Shown in pieces: positions 18,316-27,134 of a stretch of DNA of 55,589 nucleotides. The DNA comes from Miniphocaeibacter sp012841535. GTDB taxonomy: Bacteria; Bacillota; Clostridia; Tissierellales; Peptoniphilaceae. Positions within the stretch are counted from its first letter, which is position 1, and each line of letters starts with the position of its first letter. The notes under the pieces are model-generated. The model was not told the DNA's origin. It made no database searches and saw only the letters and a list, made by a program, of their open reading frames with translations. Location of the stretch: the NCBI RefSeq assembly GCF_049274025.1, contig NZ_JBASRV010000042.1. One strand, written 5' to 3'. The position numbers and the translations under genes were made by a program.

Positions 18316-20070
18316 ATGAAAAAAACAAAAGTAGTATGTACAATAGGACCAGCTTCAGAAGACTTAGATACTTTAAAAGAGCTGATGAAATTAGGAATGA
18401 ATGTTTGTAGACTAAACTTTTCTCATGGAGATCATGAAGAACATTTAGTTAGAATAAATAATATAAAAAAAGCTAGGGAAGAATTGGATTTGCCAATTGC
18501 GATAATGTTAGACACTAAGGGACCTGAAATTAGATTAGGAGATTTTGGTGTACCACAAGTTCAACTAGCTATTGGGGATAAATTTACCTTAACTACAAAA
18601 GATGTAGTTGGAACTAAGGAAATGGTATCAATATCCTATAAAGAACTACCTAAAGACGTGGAAATTGGTGGACATATACTAGTAGATGATGGTTTAGTGG
18701 ACTTAAAGGTAATAGAGAAAACCGATACAGATATAATTACCGAAGTACAAAACCATGGTATTTTAAAAAGTAGAAAGGGAGTAAATGTTCCAAATACTAC
18801 TATTAATTTACCTGCAATCACAGAAAAGGACAAATCCGATTTAATATTTGCAGTAGAACAGGAACTTGACTTTATTGCTGCAAGTTTTATAAGAAAAGCC
18901 CAAGATGTTATAGATATTAGAAAAATCTTAGAAGATAATGGTGGTTCAAATATACAAATAATTTCAAAAATTGAATCACAAGAAGGTGTAGATAACTTAG
19001 ATGAAATAATAGAAGCTTCAGATGGTATAATGGTAGCCCGTGGTGATTTAGGTGTTGAAATAAAAACAGAAACAATGCCAATAGTCCAAAAAGAAATAAT
19101 TAAAAAGACAAGTTTTGCAGGAAAACCTGTAATAACTGCTACACAAATGCTAGACTCTATGATTAGAAATCCAAGACCAACTAGAGCAGAAGTAACAGAC
19201 GTGGCAAATGCTATACTAGATGGTACAGATGCTATAATGCTTTCAGGAGAAACAGCAGCTGGTAACTATCCAATAGAAGCAGTTAAGGTAATGAGTGAAA
19301 TAGCAGATTCAACAGAAAAATCCAGTGAATTTACAGAAACCACTAAAAATAGAATGGACTGGATGGATAACTTCACTACTAATGCTATTAGTAGATCAAC
19401 TAGAGCCCTATCTGTTCAATTAGGTGCATCTGCTATAATTACAGCAACAGCTACAGGTTCAACTTCTAAGGCAATATCTAGAATAAGACCATTAGTTCCA
19501 ATTATAGCAACAACCTTTAATAGAGATGTTTTAAGAAAATTAGCATTAACCTGGGGAGTTTACCCAATTCAATCTGAAATTTGTGAAGGTACAGATGCTG
19601 TAATAGACTTGTCTATAACATCAGCAATGGAAAAGGGCTTTGTAAAAGAAGGGGAACTAGTAATAATTACTGCAGGAGTTCCAGTAGGAGTTGGTGGAAC
19701 TACTAACCTAATTAAAGTTCATACAATAGGAGAAATCCTAGTAAAAGGACAAGGAATAGGTAAAGAATCCATCACTGGAAAAGTTGTAGTGGGAAATACA
19801 GTAGAAGAACTTGAAAGCAAATTTAATGATGGTGATATTTTAATTTCCCAATCTACAGATGCTGAAATAATTAATTTTGTTGAAAGAGCAGGAGCAATAG
19901 TTGTAGAAGAAGGTGGACTAACATCCCATGCAGCTATAGTAGGATTACATTTTAAAAAGTCTACAATAGTTGGTGCAAAAAAAGCTACAGAAATATTAAA
20001 AGATGGACAAATAATTACAGTAGATCCTATTTCCGGCTTAGTATATAATGGTTCTGCAAGAGTATTATAA
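18316..20070 (+). CDS. pyk: Pyruvate kinase with C-terminal PEP-utilising-like domain
   Basis: This enzyme makes pyruvate and ATP from phosphoenolpyruvate. The 584 residues show the TIM barrel ('VVCTIGPASED', 'MLDTKGPEIR', 'MVARGDLGVE'), the B domain inserted after it, the allosteric C domain, and an extra C-terminal domain (about 475-584) with 'GGLTSHAAIVG', the phosphohistidine-type PEP-mobile motif found in Bacillus-type pyruvate kinases. ATG 18316 has GGGGGA upstream. It is the third gene of the dnaE-pfkA-pyk-rpiB unit. Confidence 0.98.
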   Translation: MKKTKVVCTIGPASEDLDTLKELMKLGMNVCRLNFSHGDHEEHLVRINNIKKAREELDLPIAIMLDTKGPEIRLGDFGVPQVQLAIGDKFTLTTKDVVGTKEMVSISYKELPKDVEIGGHILVDDGLVDLKVIEKTDTDIITEVQNHGILKSRKGVNVPNTTINLPAITEKDKSDLIFAVEQELDFIAASFIRKAQDVIDIRKILEDNGGSNIQIISKIESQEGVDNLDEIIEASDGIMVARGDLGVEIKTETMPIVQKEIIKKTSFAGKPVITATQMLDSMIRNPRPTRAEVTDVANAILDGTDAIMLSGETAAGNYPIEAVKVMSEIADSTEKSSEFTETTKNRMDWMDNFTTNAISRSTRALSVQLGASAIITATATGSTSKAISRIRPLVPIIATTFNRDVLRKLALTWGVYPIQSEICEGTDAVIDLSITSAMEKGFVKEGELVIITAGVPVGVGGTTNLIKVHTIGEILVKGQGIGKESITGKVVVGNTVEELESKFNDGDILISQSTDAEIINFVERAGAIVVEEGGLTSHAAIVGLHFKKSTIVGAKKATEILKDGQIITVDPISGLVYNGSARVL

Positions 20071-20098
20071 AAATATTTTTTAATTTTTTGGAGGATAT

Positions 20099-20539
20099 AT
20101 GAAAATAGCAATAGGAAGTGATCATGGAGGTTTTGAATTAAAACCTGCACTAATTGATTATGTAAAAGAATTAGGCCATGAAATTGTAGATTTTGGAGTA
20201 TCATCAGGAGAAAAAGCCAATTACCCGGATTATGGAATAAAAGTTGCAGAGGCTGTTGCCAGTGGAGAATATGACGCAGGAATAGTTATTTGTGGAACAG
20301 GAATAGGAATTTCCATAGCAGCAAATAAGGTAAAGGGAATTAGATGTGCCTGTGCAAATGAAGTATTTTCAGCAAAGATGGCAAAAGAGCACAACAATGC
20401 AAATGTTCTTGCATTAGGAGCGAGAGTAATAGGTGAAGAAGTAGCAAAAATGGCTGTTTATCAATGGTTGAATTCAGAATTTCAAGGAGGAAGACATTCT
20501 GAAAGAATACAAATAATAACAGACTATGAAAATAAATAG
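20099..20539 (+). CDS. rpiB: Ribose 5-phosphate isomerase B
   Basis: RpiB interconverts ribose 5-phosphate and ribulose 5-phosphate. The 146 residues contain 'IGSDHGGFELK' at the start and the active-site CGTGIGISIAANK with Cys65, plus 'NVLALGARVIG'. This is the standard RpiB/LacAB fold and length. It follows pyk by 28 bp with a TTGGAGG site and is the last gene before a strong terminator, so the operon joins glycolysis and the pentose phosphate pathway. Confidence 0.96.
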   Translation: MKIAIGSDHGGFELKPALIDYVKELGHEIVDFGVSSGEKANYPDYGIKVAEAVASGEYDAGIVICGTGIGISIAANKVKGIRCACANEVFSAKMAKEHNNANVLALGARVIGEEVAKMAVYQWLNSEFQGGRHSERIQIITDYENK

Positions 20540-20576
20540 AAAAAATTGTCAGAAGAAATTTCTGACAATTTTTTCT
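20538..20576. terminator. Bidirectional terminator
   Basis: A 17-bp perfect stem (20538-20554 with 20560-20576) around a 5-nt loop has A-rich and T-rich flanks on both strands. It serves rpiB and the convergent 5'-nucleotidase gene, whose last codons it overlaps. Confidence 0.92.
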
Positions 20577-22485
20577 ATTTTTTCTTCTTACGTCTTTTTA
20601 TAATAAATCTTACTACAAAAACTACTATTAAAATAATTATTAGAATTATTGCATAGAGTCCAAGGGCTATGTGATTTGGATGTGAAAATATTCCGGAAAA
20701 ACTCTTGTCGTTATTTACGATTTTTCTACCTAATGGTTTGGAATATTCCTCTGGTATTGTAGGTAGACCATCTTCTTTTTCAAAGGATTTTATATATTCT
20801 GCTAAGGCATACCATTCCTTAACTTCCTTTCCGTCCTTATCGTGTATAATATATTTTTCAAAATCTTTTATTTCTTCGCCAGATTTATTTTTCGGTACAA
20901 TGGACATTAGTCCAAAGGATTGGTCCTTTACTATTGAAAGCATTTGAGCTGTATAAAGTCCAGTAACTACTCTATAGAGTTCGTCGTCTTTTATTTCTTC
21001 CTTGTTTCCATTTTCATCAATTAAATAAATACTGTCGAGTTTATTAAAAATAAGTCTATTAGGATTAAAGGAGTAATTCATACCGGAAATATAAAGTTGG
21101 GCTACATCCATTATAGGCTGAATTGAAGCGTCAACTTCTGCAGTTGTTTTTAATTCCTTGCCAGATAAATAAACCTCAATTAAAGGATAGCCCGATATTT
21201 TATCTGGTCCAATTCCTAAGGAGCTTATATTGAAAACATCTGCTACTCCTATATTGCCTTTTGTTAAACTTCCTCTAATAGTTCCATAGGGAACAATTGA
21301 AGCAGCAATTCTTTCATAATTATTACCTTCAATATTCTTAATAGCATGAATATAGGAGTCGGTAATTAAATTTGCTAAAGGCTCTTCCTTATGTTCTGTT
21401 CCTAGGTCATCTTCCGATATAAAAGAAAAGTTTGTCTTTCCAAGTATTTCATTAAATTCTAGGTTAAAATGGTTAAGATAATTTTCCTGAACCTTATTTT
21501 TAAAGTACTGGATTTTTTCTTCTAATTCTTTATTTTCAACTTCATCTGTTAGTTTAATCAAATTATAGTTTTTAACTTTCCATTTATCATCTTCTTTTTG
21601 AATTTCAATTTTCCCATATTTTTTACCATATTCACCAGAAGAAACTATTATAGTTTTTCCGACAATTATAGGCTCTAAAAGTTCAGTATGGGTATGGCCA
21701 CTAATAATTAAGTCAATATCTTTAACTTCTTTGGCCATTATTTCATCTTCTGATTTACTTTTGTCCTCCCAAGTACCTGAATGGGAAAGGCAAATTATTA
21801 AATCGACCTTTTCTTCTTCTTTTAATATACTAGTAATTTTCTTAGCTGTTTCAATTTGGTCTTTAAAGTTAACTCCAGCCATTGGAGCATTTGATATAGA
21901 GTCATTACCCATTAAACCAAATATACCTATTTTGTAGCCTTTTTTGTCTAATACTATATATTCCTTTACTCCATATTCATCAAAGGCGTTTTTTAAGTTT
22001 TTTACTTCCTGTTCATCTACGTTTTCATAGTTTTCCAAGTCTATATTTGCTGTTAGTAACTCTGGTAGTTTATCGCCACTATTTTTTGCAGCAAGTAAAC
22101 TATCGGCAAGTCCCCTAGTCCTAAAATCAAATTCATGGTTTCCTAATGTTGTCGCATCATAACCCATTTCTCCAAGTAATCTTAAACTGGGATTTTCTGT
22201 ACTAAAGATAGTTTGAAATAAAGTTCCCATAGAGTAATCTCCAGCATCTAAAATTAAACTATCCTTATCCTCTTTTAATTGATTTTGTATGGCCTGGTTA
22301 ATTCTTTCATAGCCACCAATATTAAGATTTTGTCCATTTTCAGATATATTAAAATCCTCAACATGGTCATGAATATCATGAGTAAAAAAGATGTTTATAG
22401 TACTATTCTCTTTTGCGAAAGAACTACTAGAAATAATAAAAATACTTAAAAAAATTGTAAATAATAGCTTTTTTAAATTCTTCAT
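20575..22485 (-). CDS. Membrane-anchored bifunctional metallophosphatase/5'-nucleotidase
   Basis: This 636-residue exported enzyme probably releases phosphate from extracellular nucleotides. It has a signal peptide (residues 1-24), a calcineurin-like metallophosphatase domain (about 28-290) with 'DIHDH', 'DAGDYSMG', 'GNHEFDF' and 'SGHTHTEL', and a 5'-nucleotidase C-terminal domain (about 340-560). A single transmembrane helix (about 605-628) is followed by KRRKKKK. There is no LPXTG, so anchoring is by the helix. It stands alone, convergent to rpiB, with CTAGGAGG before the start. Confidence 0.93.
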   Translation of the reverse strand: MKNLKKLLFTIFLSIFIISSSSFAKENSTINIFFTHDIHDHVEDFNISENGQNLNIGGYERINQAIQNQLKEDKDSLILDAGDYSMGTLFQTIFSTENPSLRLLGEMGYDATTLGNHEFDFRTRGLADSLLAAKNSGDKLPELLTANIDLENYENVDEQEVKNLKNAFDEYGVKEYIVLDKKGYKIGIFGLMGNDSISNAPMAGVNFKDQIETAKKITSILKEEEKVDLIICLSHSGTWEDKSKSEDEIMAKEVKDIDLIISGHTHTELLEPIIVGKTIIVSSGEYGKKYGKIEIQKEDDKWKVKNYNLIKLTDEVENKELEEKIQYFKNKVQENYLNHFNLEFNEILGKTNFSFISEDDLGTEHKEEPLANLITDSYIHAIKNIEGNNYERIAASIVPYGTIRGSLTKGNIGVADVFNISSLGIGPDKISGYPLIEVYLSGKELKTTAEVDASIQPIMDVAQLYISGMNYSFNPNRLIFNKLDSIYLIDENGNKEEIKDDELYRVVTGLYTAQMLSIVKDQSFGLMSIVPKNKSGEEIKDFEKYIIHDKDGKEVKEWYALAEYIKSFEKEDGLPTIPEEYSKPLGRKIVNNDKSFSGIFSHPNHIALGLYAIILIIILIVVFVVRFIIKRRKKKK

Positions 22486-22575
22486 AGCAACCTCCTAGTA
22501 AAAGTATACCCTAATATTATAAATATATAATATAATTTGTATTATAATAAATATAGTTTAATTAAGGAGAAAATT

Positions 22576-22707
22576 ATGGAAGATAATTATTTAAGAAAAA
22601 TTTTTGATCCAAATTATGAAGAGGACGATGAGGAAAAATATCCTGAAATATCTAGAGATTTTGACTATGAAGATGATGATATAGAGCTTTTAGATGAAGA
22701 TTACTAA
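22576..22707 (+). CDS. Small acidic protein of 43 residues
   Basis: ATG 22576 with a good AAGGAGA site 5 nt upstream opens a 43-codon frame ending TAA at 22705-22707. About half of the residues are Asp or Glu ('YEEDDEEKYPE', 'DYEDDDIELLDEDY'), and three basic residues sit near the start. There is no membrane segment or signal. The strong ribosome binding site and the even codon use argue for a real gene. Function is unknown; a charge-mimic or chaperone-like role would be guesswork. Confidence 0.7.
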   Translation: MEDNYLRKIFDPNYEEDDEEKYPEISRDFDYEDDDIELLDEDY

Positions 22708-22737
22708 AGACCATATATTAAACAAGTTTGTTATATA

Positions 22738-22766
22738 TTTACTTTTACAATAAATTCCCTTATAAT
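22738..22766 (+). promoter_or_regulatory. Promoter of the C_GCAxxG_C_C gene
   Basis: TTTACT (22738-22743), a 17-nt spacer and TATAAT (22761-22766). The start would fall near 22773, giving a 22-nt leader containing AAGGAGGGG. Confidence 0.7.
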
Positions 22767-22794
22767 GAGGAAGGACATTTTAAGGAGGGGAATT

Positions 22795-23280
22795 ATGAGT
22801 ATTACAAAAGAAGAATATTTAAAACAAGTTAGGGAAGAAGCAGAGGGATATTTCCAAAGAGGTGAATTTTTTTGTTCGGAAGCAGTTTTACAGGTTATTA
22901 ATGACGCTTTAGGAAAATTATATCCTGATGAAGTTGTAAAATTAGCATCTGGTTTTCCAATTGGTTTAGGAAAGGCTCAATGTTTATGTGGGGCTGTATC
23001 CGGTGGAGAAATGGCGCTTGGTATGGTTTATGGAAGAGTTCATGGAGAAGAAATGAATCCTGCAATGTTTGACAAGGCTAAGGAATTACATGATTTTATT
23101 AGAAAAGAATATAAATCTCTATGTTGTCGTGTAATTACTAGACAATGGGCAGGGGATAATTTTCAATCACCAGAGAGAAAGGCCCACTGTGTTGAAATAA
23201 CTGGAAGAGTAGCTGAATGGGTAGCAGAACAATTAATTGAAGACGGAAAATTAACTATAGGTGGCGAAAAGAATGCTTAA
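22795..23280 (+). CDS. C_GCAxxG_C_C family protein
   Basis: This 161-residue protein has the diagnostic cysteine pattern of this putative redox-active family: Cys in 'FFCSEAVLQ', 'CLCGAVSGGEMALG', 'CCRVITRQW' and 'HCVEITG'. Members are thought to bind a metal or carry out thiol redox chemistry; the function is not established. ATG 22795 follows AAGGAGGGG. Its stop overlaps the start of the next (transporter) gene by 8 bp, so the two are translationally coupled. Confidence 0.9.
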   Translation: MSITKEEYLKQVREEAEGYFQRGEFFCSEAVLQVINDALGKLYPDEVVKLASGFPIGLGKAQCLCGAVSGGEMALGMVYGRVHGEEMNPAMFDKAKELHDFIRKEYKSLCCRVITRQWAGDNFQSPERKAHCVEITGRVAEWVAEQLIEDGKLTIGGEKNA

Positions 23281-24181
23281 GAAGATGCCAACAGTTATTT
23301 CAGGATTAATGTTGGCCTTAGCTGCTTTGGGAAATCTACTTCAAAGTTATAGTGAAAATATACGTTTATTTTTTGGGTTTTTATCCTTTCTTATTTTTAT
23401 TTTTTTAACCTTAAAGATTGTTTTGAACTTTAAGGAATTTAAAGAAGAAATGAAAAATCCTATAGTGGCTTCTGTAATTCCAACATATAGTATGACTATA
23501 ATGTTATTGTCTGGCTATTTAAAAGCATTTGTTGGAAATGTTGCTAATATTTTTTGGTATATTGGTGTATTTTTACATATACTTTTCATTATTTACTTTA
23601 CTGTTAAATTTGTTTTTTCTTTCGAGTTAAAAAATGTTTTTGCATCTTGGTTCATAGTTTATGTAGGAATTGTAGTTGCATCAGTAACTGGTAAAGCTTT
23701 TAATGAAAGTATTGGTAAAATTGCATTTATTTTTGGATTAGTTTCCTATTTTATCCTATTATTTGTAGTTTTAAAAAGAATTAAAAATATAGATATTCCA
23801 GAGCCAGCACTTCCAACAAAAATAATTTTAGCTGCACCAGGCTCTCTATGTTTAGCAGGCTATATGAGTATTTATGATAATAAAAATATATACTTAACTA
23901 TAGGATTATTAATTTTATCCCAAGTTATATATTTTGCTATATTATTTTTACTGACTAAAATGTTAAAACTTAAATTTTATCCTAGCTATTCAGCCTTTAC
24001 CTTCCCACTAGTTATTTCTGCTATTGGATTAAAACTTTCAGCAGGATTTCTTATTAATATGGGATTCAACTTAGGATTTTTAAAGTATTTAATTATTATT
24101 GAAACAGTAATAGCAGCATTAATTGTTATTTATGTATTAGTTAGATATATTAATTTTTTATTAAAAGTCAAAAATGCATAG
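23273..24181 (+). CDS. TDT family (TehA/SLAC1-like) membrane transporter
   Basis: This 302-residue protein has about ten membrane helices. 'MPTVISGLMLALAALGNLL' at the start, 'SWFIVYVGI' and 'APGSLCLAGYMS' in the middle and 'SAFTFPLVISAIGL' near the end match the tellurite-resistance/dicarboxylate transporter fold, an anion channel-like family. The substrate cannot be read. ATG 23273 is used because AGGTGG lies 8 nt upstream. It is coupled by an 8-bp overlap to the cysteine-rich C_GCAxxG_C_C protein. Confidence 0.85.
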   Translation: MLKKMPTVISGLMLALAALGNLLQSYSENIRLFFGFLSFLIFIFLTLKIVLNFKEFKEEMKNPIVASVIPTYSMTIMLLSGYLKAFVGNVANIFWYIGVFLHILFIIYFTVKFVFSFELKNVFASWFIVYVGIVVASVTGKAFNESIGKIAFIFGLVSYFILLFVVLKRIKNIDIPEPALPTKIILAAPGSLCLAGYMSIYDNKNIYLTIGLLILSQVIYFAILFLLTKMLKLKFYPSYSAFTFPLVISAIGLKLSAGFLINMGFNLGFLKYLIIIETVIAALIVIYVLVRYINFLLKVKNA

Positions 24182-24187
24182 AACATT

Positions 24188-24217
24188 AAAATTCTCCGAA
24201 AGGGGAATTTTTTTATT
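24188..24217 (+). terminator. Terminator after the TDT transporter gene
   Basis: AAAATTCTCC (24188-24197) pairs with GGGGAATTTT (24202-24211), one T:G pair, loop GAAA, followed by TTTT. Confidence 0.9.
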
Positions 24218-24348
24218 GTTATTTTTTATTTGTTATGGGGAACTAAGACTAATATATATAAATAATAAATAATAATTTTACATTTTATAAAAGAAAAATA
24301 CTGAATTCTGAAAGTTGTTATCAATTACTAGATAAGATATTTTTGTTT

Positions 24349-24379
24349 TGATATACTCGTATTGATATTACAAATCAAT
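24349..24379 (+). promoter_or_regulatory. Candidate feo promoter and operator
   Basis: TGATATACT (24349-24357) is an extended -10 element; I see no -35. ATTGAT-N7-ATCAAT (24361-24379) lies exactly where transcription should start. Read as 7-1-7 it is TGATATT A CAAATCA, about 10 of 14 matches to the Fur consensus TGATAAT N ATTATCA. Control by an iron repressor is inference. The stretch 24218-24348 shows nothing else. Confidence 0.5.
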
Positions 24380-24413
24380 TAGGAAGTTGTAGTAATTTAA
24401 TAGCTATAAAAAT

Positions 24414-24448
24414 ATAGTTTTGATGTACCTTGTGGAACTATTTTTTTT
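24414..24448 (+). terminator. Possible attenuator in the feo leader
   Basis: ATAGTT (24414-24419) pairs with AACTAT (24436-24441), extended inward by T:G pairs, followed by a run of eight T. It lies between the candidate promoter and feoA, so it would end transcription early. The stem is short, and no known riboswitch core is visible upstream. Confidence 0.4.
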
Positions 24449-24484
24449 ATACCTAAATTTATATCTATAATATAGGAGGATTTT

Positions 24485-24724
24485 ATGAGTAGAAAGAAAA
24501 CTAATCCTAATAGTTTATATAATGTTAAAGCAAATAATAATTATGTAATAGATAAGGTGCCAAATGCAAATTTACTTCCTTGTCTAGGCATATATCCAAA
24601 AAGCATAGTTTCAAAAAAATATCGTTATAGATTGGGCGGACCGGTAATTTTAGTAACTGGTAATAGAGAAGTAGCTATTGGAAAGGATATAGCAGAAAAT
24701 ATTATTGTTAGTGAGGTTAAATAA
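24485..24724 (+). CDS. feoA: FeoA domain protein
   Basis: This 79-residue cytosolic SH3-like protein partners with the ferrous iron permease FeoB. The family pattern is visible: 'NYVIDKVPNANLLPCLGIYPKSIV' then 'GGPVILVTGNREVAIGKDIAENIIV'. It carries about 15 extra N-terminal residues. ATG 24485 has TAGGAGG upstream. Its stop and the feoB start overlap by one base (TAATG). Confidence 0.85.
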   Translation: MSRKKTNPNSLYNVKANNNYVIDKVPNANLLPCLGIYPKSIVSKKYRYRLGGPVILVTGNREVAIGKDIAENIIVSEVK

Positions 24725-26556
24725 TGAGTATCGATAGTGAAAATATAGAAAAAAATAAAAAAATAAGGGCAGGGACAGAACACAAGCATTTACTTTTAAT
24801 GGGTGGACCTAATGTCGGCAAAAGTGTTTTTTTCTCTGAATTAACAGGTGTTTATGTTGTAAGCTCAAACTATACAGGAACGACTGTATCATTTATGGAA
24901 GGTGATATTGAATTAGAAGATGGTAAACACTACCATTTAATAGATGTACCTGGTACATATACAATGAGTGCAACATCTGAAGCTGAAGAGGTTGCTATTC
25001 ATTTTATGGAGGCTGAGCCAATAGCTGTTCTTTTTGTATTAGACTCTACAAATTTAGAGGGTGGGTTAAGATTGGCTTTAGAATTAAGAAAGTATAAGGT
25101 GCCAATTGTATATGCTTTAAATATGATGGATGTAGCTAGTAGAAAGGGAATAGAAATTAATATTCCATTACTTTCACAAAAATTAGGTGGGCCTGTTATT
25201 CCTACAGTAGCTGTTAAAAAACAAGGCTTTGATGATATAAAAGTAGCCTTACAAGGAGCAATTGATGGTAAAATAATTTGTCCTGAACCGCTGGAGTGTC
25301 CACCGTGTAAGGAAATGGATAAACTAGAGGAAAAAGCAACTAATAATAAGGATTATGGCGAAGTTTATTGGGAAGAAGCAAAAAAAATAGCTAGGGAAGT
25401 AACATCAACGAAAAAAGAATCTCCTAGTTTTGTAGATAAATTAGGAAAAGCAATGATGAAACCCTGGCCTGGAATACCATTGGCAATTTTAATAATAGGT
25501 TTATCCTTAGGGGTAGTTGTTGGTGGTGGAAAGGCTTTAAGAGCTGTTGCTTTGCTACCATTGGTTAATGACATAATAGTTCCATTTTTCAGAAGTATTT
25601 TTACAGCTATTTTATCACCAGGTATGTTACAAAATATTATGATTGGTGAATATGGTGTTTTTGTAATATTTTTTGAATGGGTAGTAGCTTTGATTATGCC
25701 CTATGTAATTTTATTCTATGTAGTGTTTTCCTTCTTAGAAGATTCAGGTTACCTACCTAGATTAGCAGTATTATTTGATGGCTTAATGAGAAAGTTAGGT
25801 ATTCAGGGCGGTAGTTTAATTAATATAATGCTAGGCTTTGGCTGTGCTGTTCCAGCAATTATAGGAACAAGAACAGCTACAACTAGAAAAGAAAGACTAA
25901 TGGTTACAACAATGATTTGTTTTGCCATACCCTGTATTTCACAAACCGGTGCTTTAATTGCTTTAGTTGGGGATTATTCTATATTTATGTTATTAGGCAT
26001 TGTTTTAATGACCTTATTAATTTTTATTATAGTTGGATTAATTACAAAAAGATTGTTTAAAGGCAAGGTAGATCCTTTAATTATAGAAGTTCCTAATTTA
26101 CTAATTCCGGAGAGAAAAGCATATTGGACAAAATTAAAAGTTAGATTAAAGAGTTTTATATTTGAAGCTGAAGGACCTATGTTAATAGCTATTGTAATAG
26201 CAGCAGTTTTAAAAGAAAGTGGTTTATTGGATATTATAGCTAGAGTTTTAGAACCTATTATGTCCGGTTGGTTAGGTATGCCAAAAGAATCTGTAATAGT
26301 TTTAATTTTAGGTATTGTTAGAAGGGAAATGGCAGTTGCTCCATTACTAGAAATGAATTTAACTACTTTACAAATGTTTACTGGAGCAATGGTAGGTATG
26401 TTATATTTACCATGTTTGTCTGTTTTTGGTATTTTAGCCAAAGAATTTAATGCAAAAGTAGCAATAGGAATAACCCTTAGTACAATTTTCACTGCATTAT
26501 TTGTAGGAGGACTAATAAACCATATAGGAACATTTCTTTTAGGAGTTTTGGGATGA
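24724..26556 (+). CDS. feoB: FeoB-family ferrous iron transporter, divergent gate motifs
   Basis: FeoB is the membrane permease for Fe(II), with a GTPase domain. The 610 residues show G1 GPNVGKS (28-34), the switch threonines near 51-54, G3 DVPGTY (74-79) and G4 NMMD, followed by about eight membrane helices from residue 250. The gate motif that usually reads GFGCNVP is GFGCAVP here, and the second gate, usually SCGAR, reads PCISQ. The helices and 'TRTATTRKERLM' are kept. The changes may mean another metal or mechanism. Its stop overlaps the next gene by 4 bp (ATGA). Confidence 0.9.
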   Translation: MSIDSENIEKNKKIRAGTEHKHLLLMGGPNVGKSVFFSELTGVYVVSSNYTGTTVSFMEGDIELEDGKHYHLIDVPGTYTMSATSEAEEVAIHFMEAEPIAVLFVLDSTNLEGGLRLALELRKYKVPIVYALNMMDVASRKGIEINIPLLSQKLGGPVIPTVAVKKQGFDDIKVALQGAIDGKIICPEPLECPPCKEMDKLEEKATNNKDYGEVYWEEAKKIAREVTSTKKESPSFVDKLGKAMMKPWPGIPLAILIIGLSLGVVVGGGKALRAVALLPLVNDIIVPFFRSIFTAILSPGMLQNIMIGEYGVFVIFFEWVVALIMPYVILFYVVFSFLEDSGYLPRLAVLFDGLMRKLGIQGGSLINIMLGFGCAVPAIIGTRTATTRKERLMVTTMICFAIPCISQTGALIALVGDYSIFMLLGIVLMTLLIFIIVGLITKRLFKGKVDPLIIEVPNLLIPERKAYWTKLKVRLKSFIFEAEGPMLIAIVIAAVLKESGLLDIIARVLEPIMSGWLGMPKESVIVLILGIVRREMAVAPLLEMNLTTLQMFTGAMVGMLYLPCLSVFGILAKEFNAKVAIGITLSTIFTALFVGGLINHIGTFLLGVLG

Positions 26557-27134
26557 TAATTTCTTCCTGTACACAAAAAATAGAATATTTAGCTTCAAAA
26601 AATTTCTTAATATACAAAATAGTGGAAAAGTATTATAAAAACATGGTTAAAAGAGAAGTAAGATTAGCAGAAATATCCTCCAAAGACAGAGTTTTAGTCA
26701 TTGGAGGAGGGCCATGCCCGTATACGGGAATTCTTATACATCAATTAACAAAAGCCAATGTAACGATTATAGATAATGTTGAAAATTGTGTAAAATATTC
26801 TACTGAACTAATTAATAAAATGGGTTTAAATAAAAATGTAAATATTATTTTACAAGATGGTTTAGATATAGATACAAGTAAATTTAATGTACTTCATATA
26901 GCCTTACAAATTACTCCTAAAAAAAGAGTTATTGAATGTTTAAAGAAAACAGCTAAAAAAGGCACTAGAATTCTTGTAAGAATACCTAAGGAATCTTTAA
27001 ATAGACTATATTCGCCTATAGAAAAAGATTTTTCTACTAATAGTAGAAATGCAAGGCATAATTTGTTAAGTAATGTTGGGAAAACTGCCTTGCACACAGT
27101 TGGAGGAGAAATTTTTGAAAAACAAATGGCTTAA
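26553..27134 (+). CDS. Nicotianamine synthase-like / SAM-dependent Rossmann protein
   Basis: This 193-residue protein has a helical N-terminus ending 'KREVRLAEI' and a Rossmann-type SAM-binding core 'VLVIGGGPCPYTGILIHQL' (about 48-66). 'VTIIDN', a 'KYSTELINKMGL' helix and 'RILVRIP' follow. The GGGPxPxTG glycine loop and the preceding E..RL segment resemble nicotianamine synthase-like enzymes, which build metal-binding aminocarboxypropyl compounds, more than ordinary methyltransferases. It starts inside the feoB stop (ATGA). A metallophore-linked role is inference; a generic methyltransferase is the alternative. Confidence 0.6.
   Translation: MIISSCTQKIEYLASKNFLIYKIVEKYYKNMVKREVRLAEISSKDRVLVIGGGPCPYTGILIHQLTKANVTIIDNVENCVKYSTELINKMGLNKNVNIILQDGLDIDTSKFNVLHIALQITPKKRVIECLKKTAKKGTRILVRIPKESLNRLYSPIEKDFSTNSRNARHNLLSNVGKTALHTVGGEIFEKQMA

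Noticed and set aside
24212..24484. Fe(II)/NiCo-type riboswitch before feoA
   Set aside because: The leader lacks the conserved G-rich junction sequences; only a short terminator-like stem is seen.
25974..26576. 200-codon open frame on the minus strand
   Set aside because: It lies wholly opposite feoB, has no ribosome binding site, and its residues are those expected from reading AT-rich membrane-protein codons backwards.
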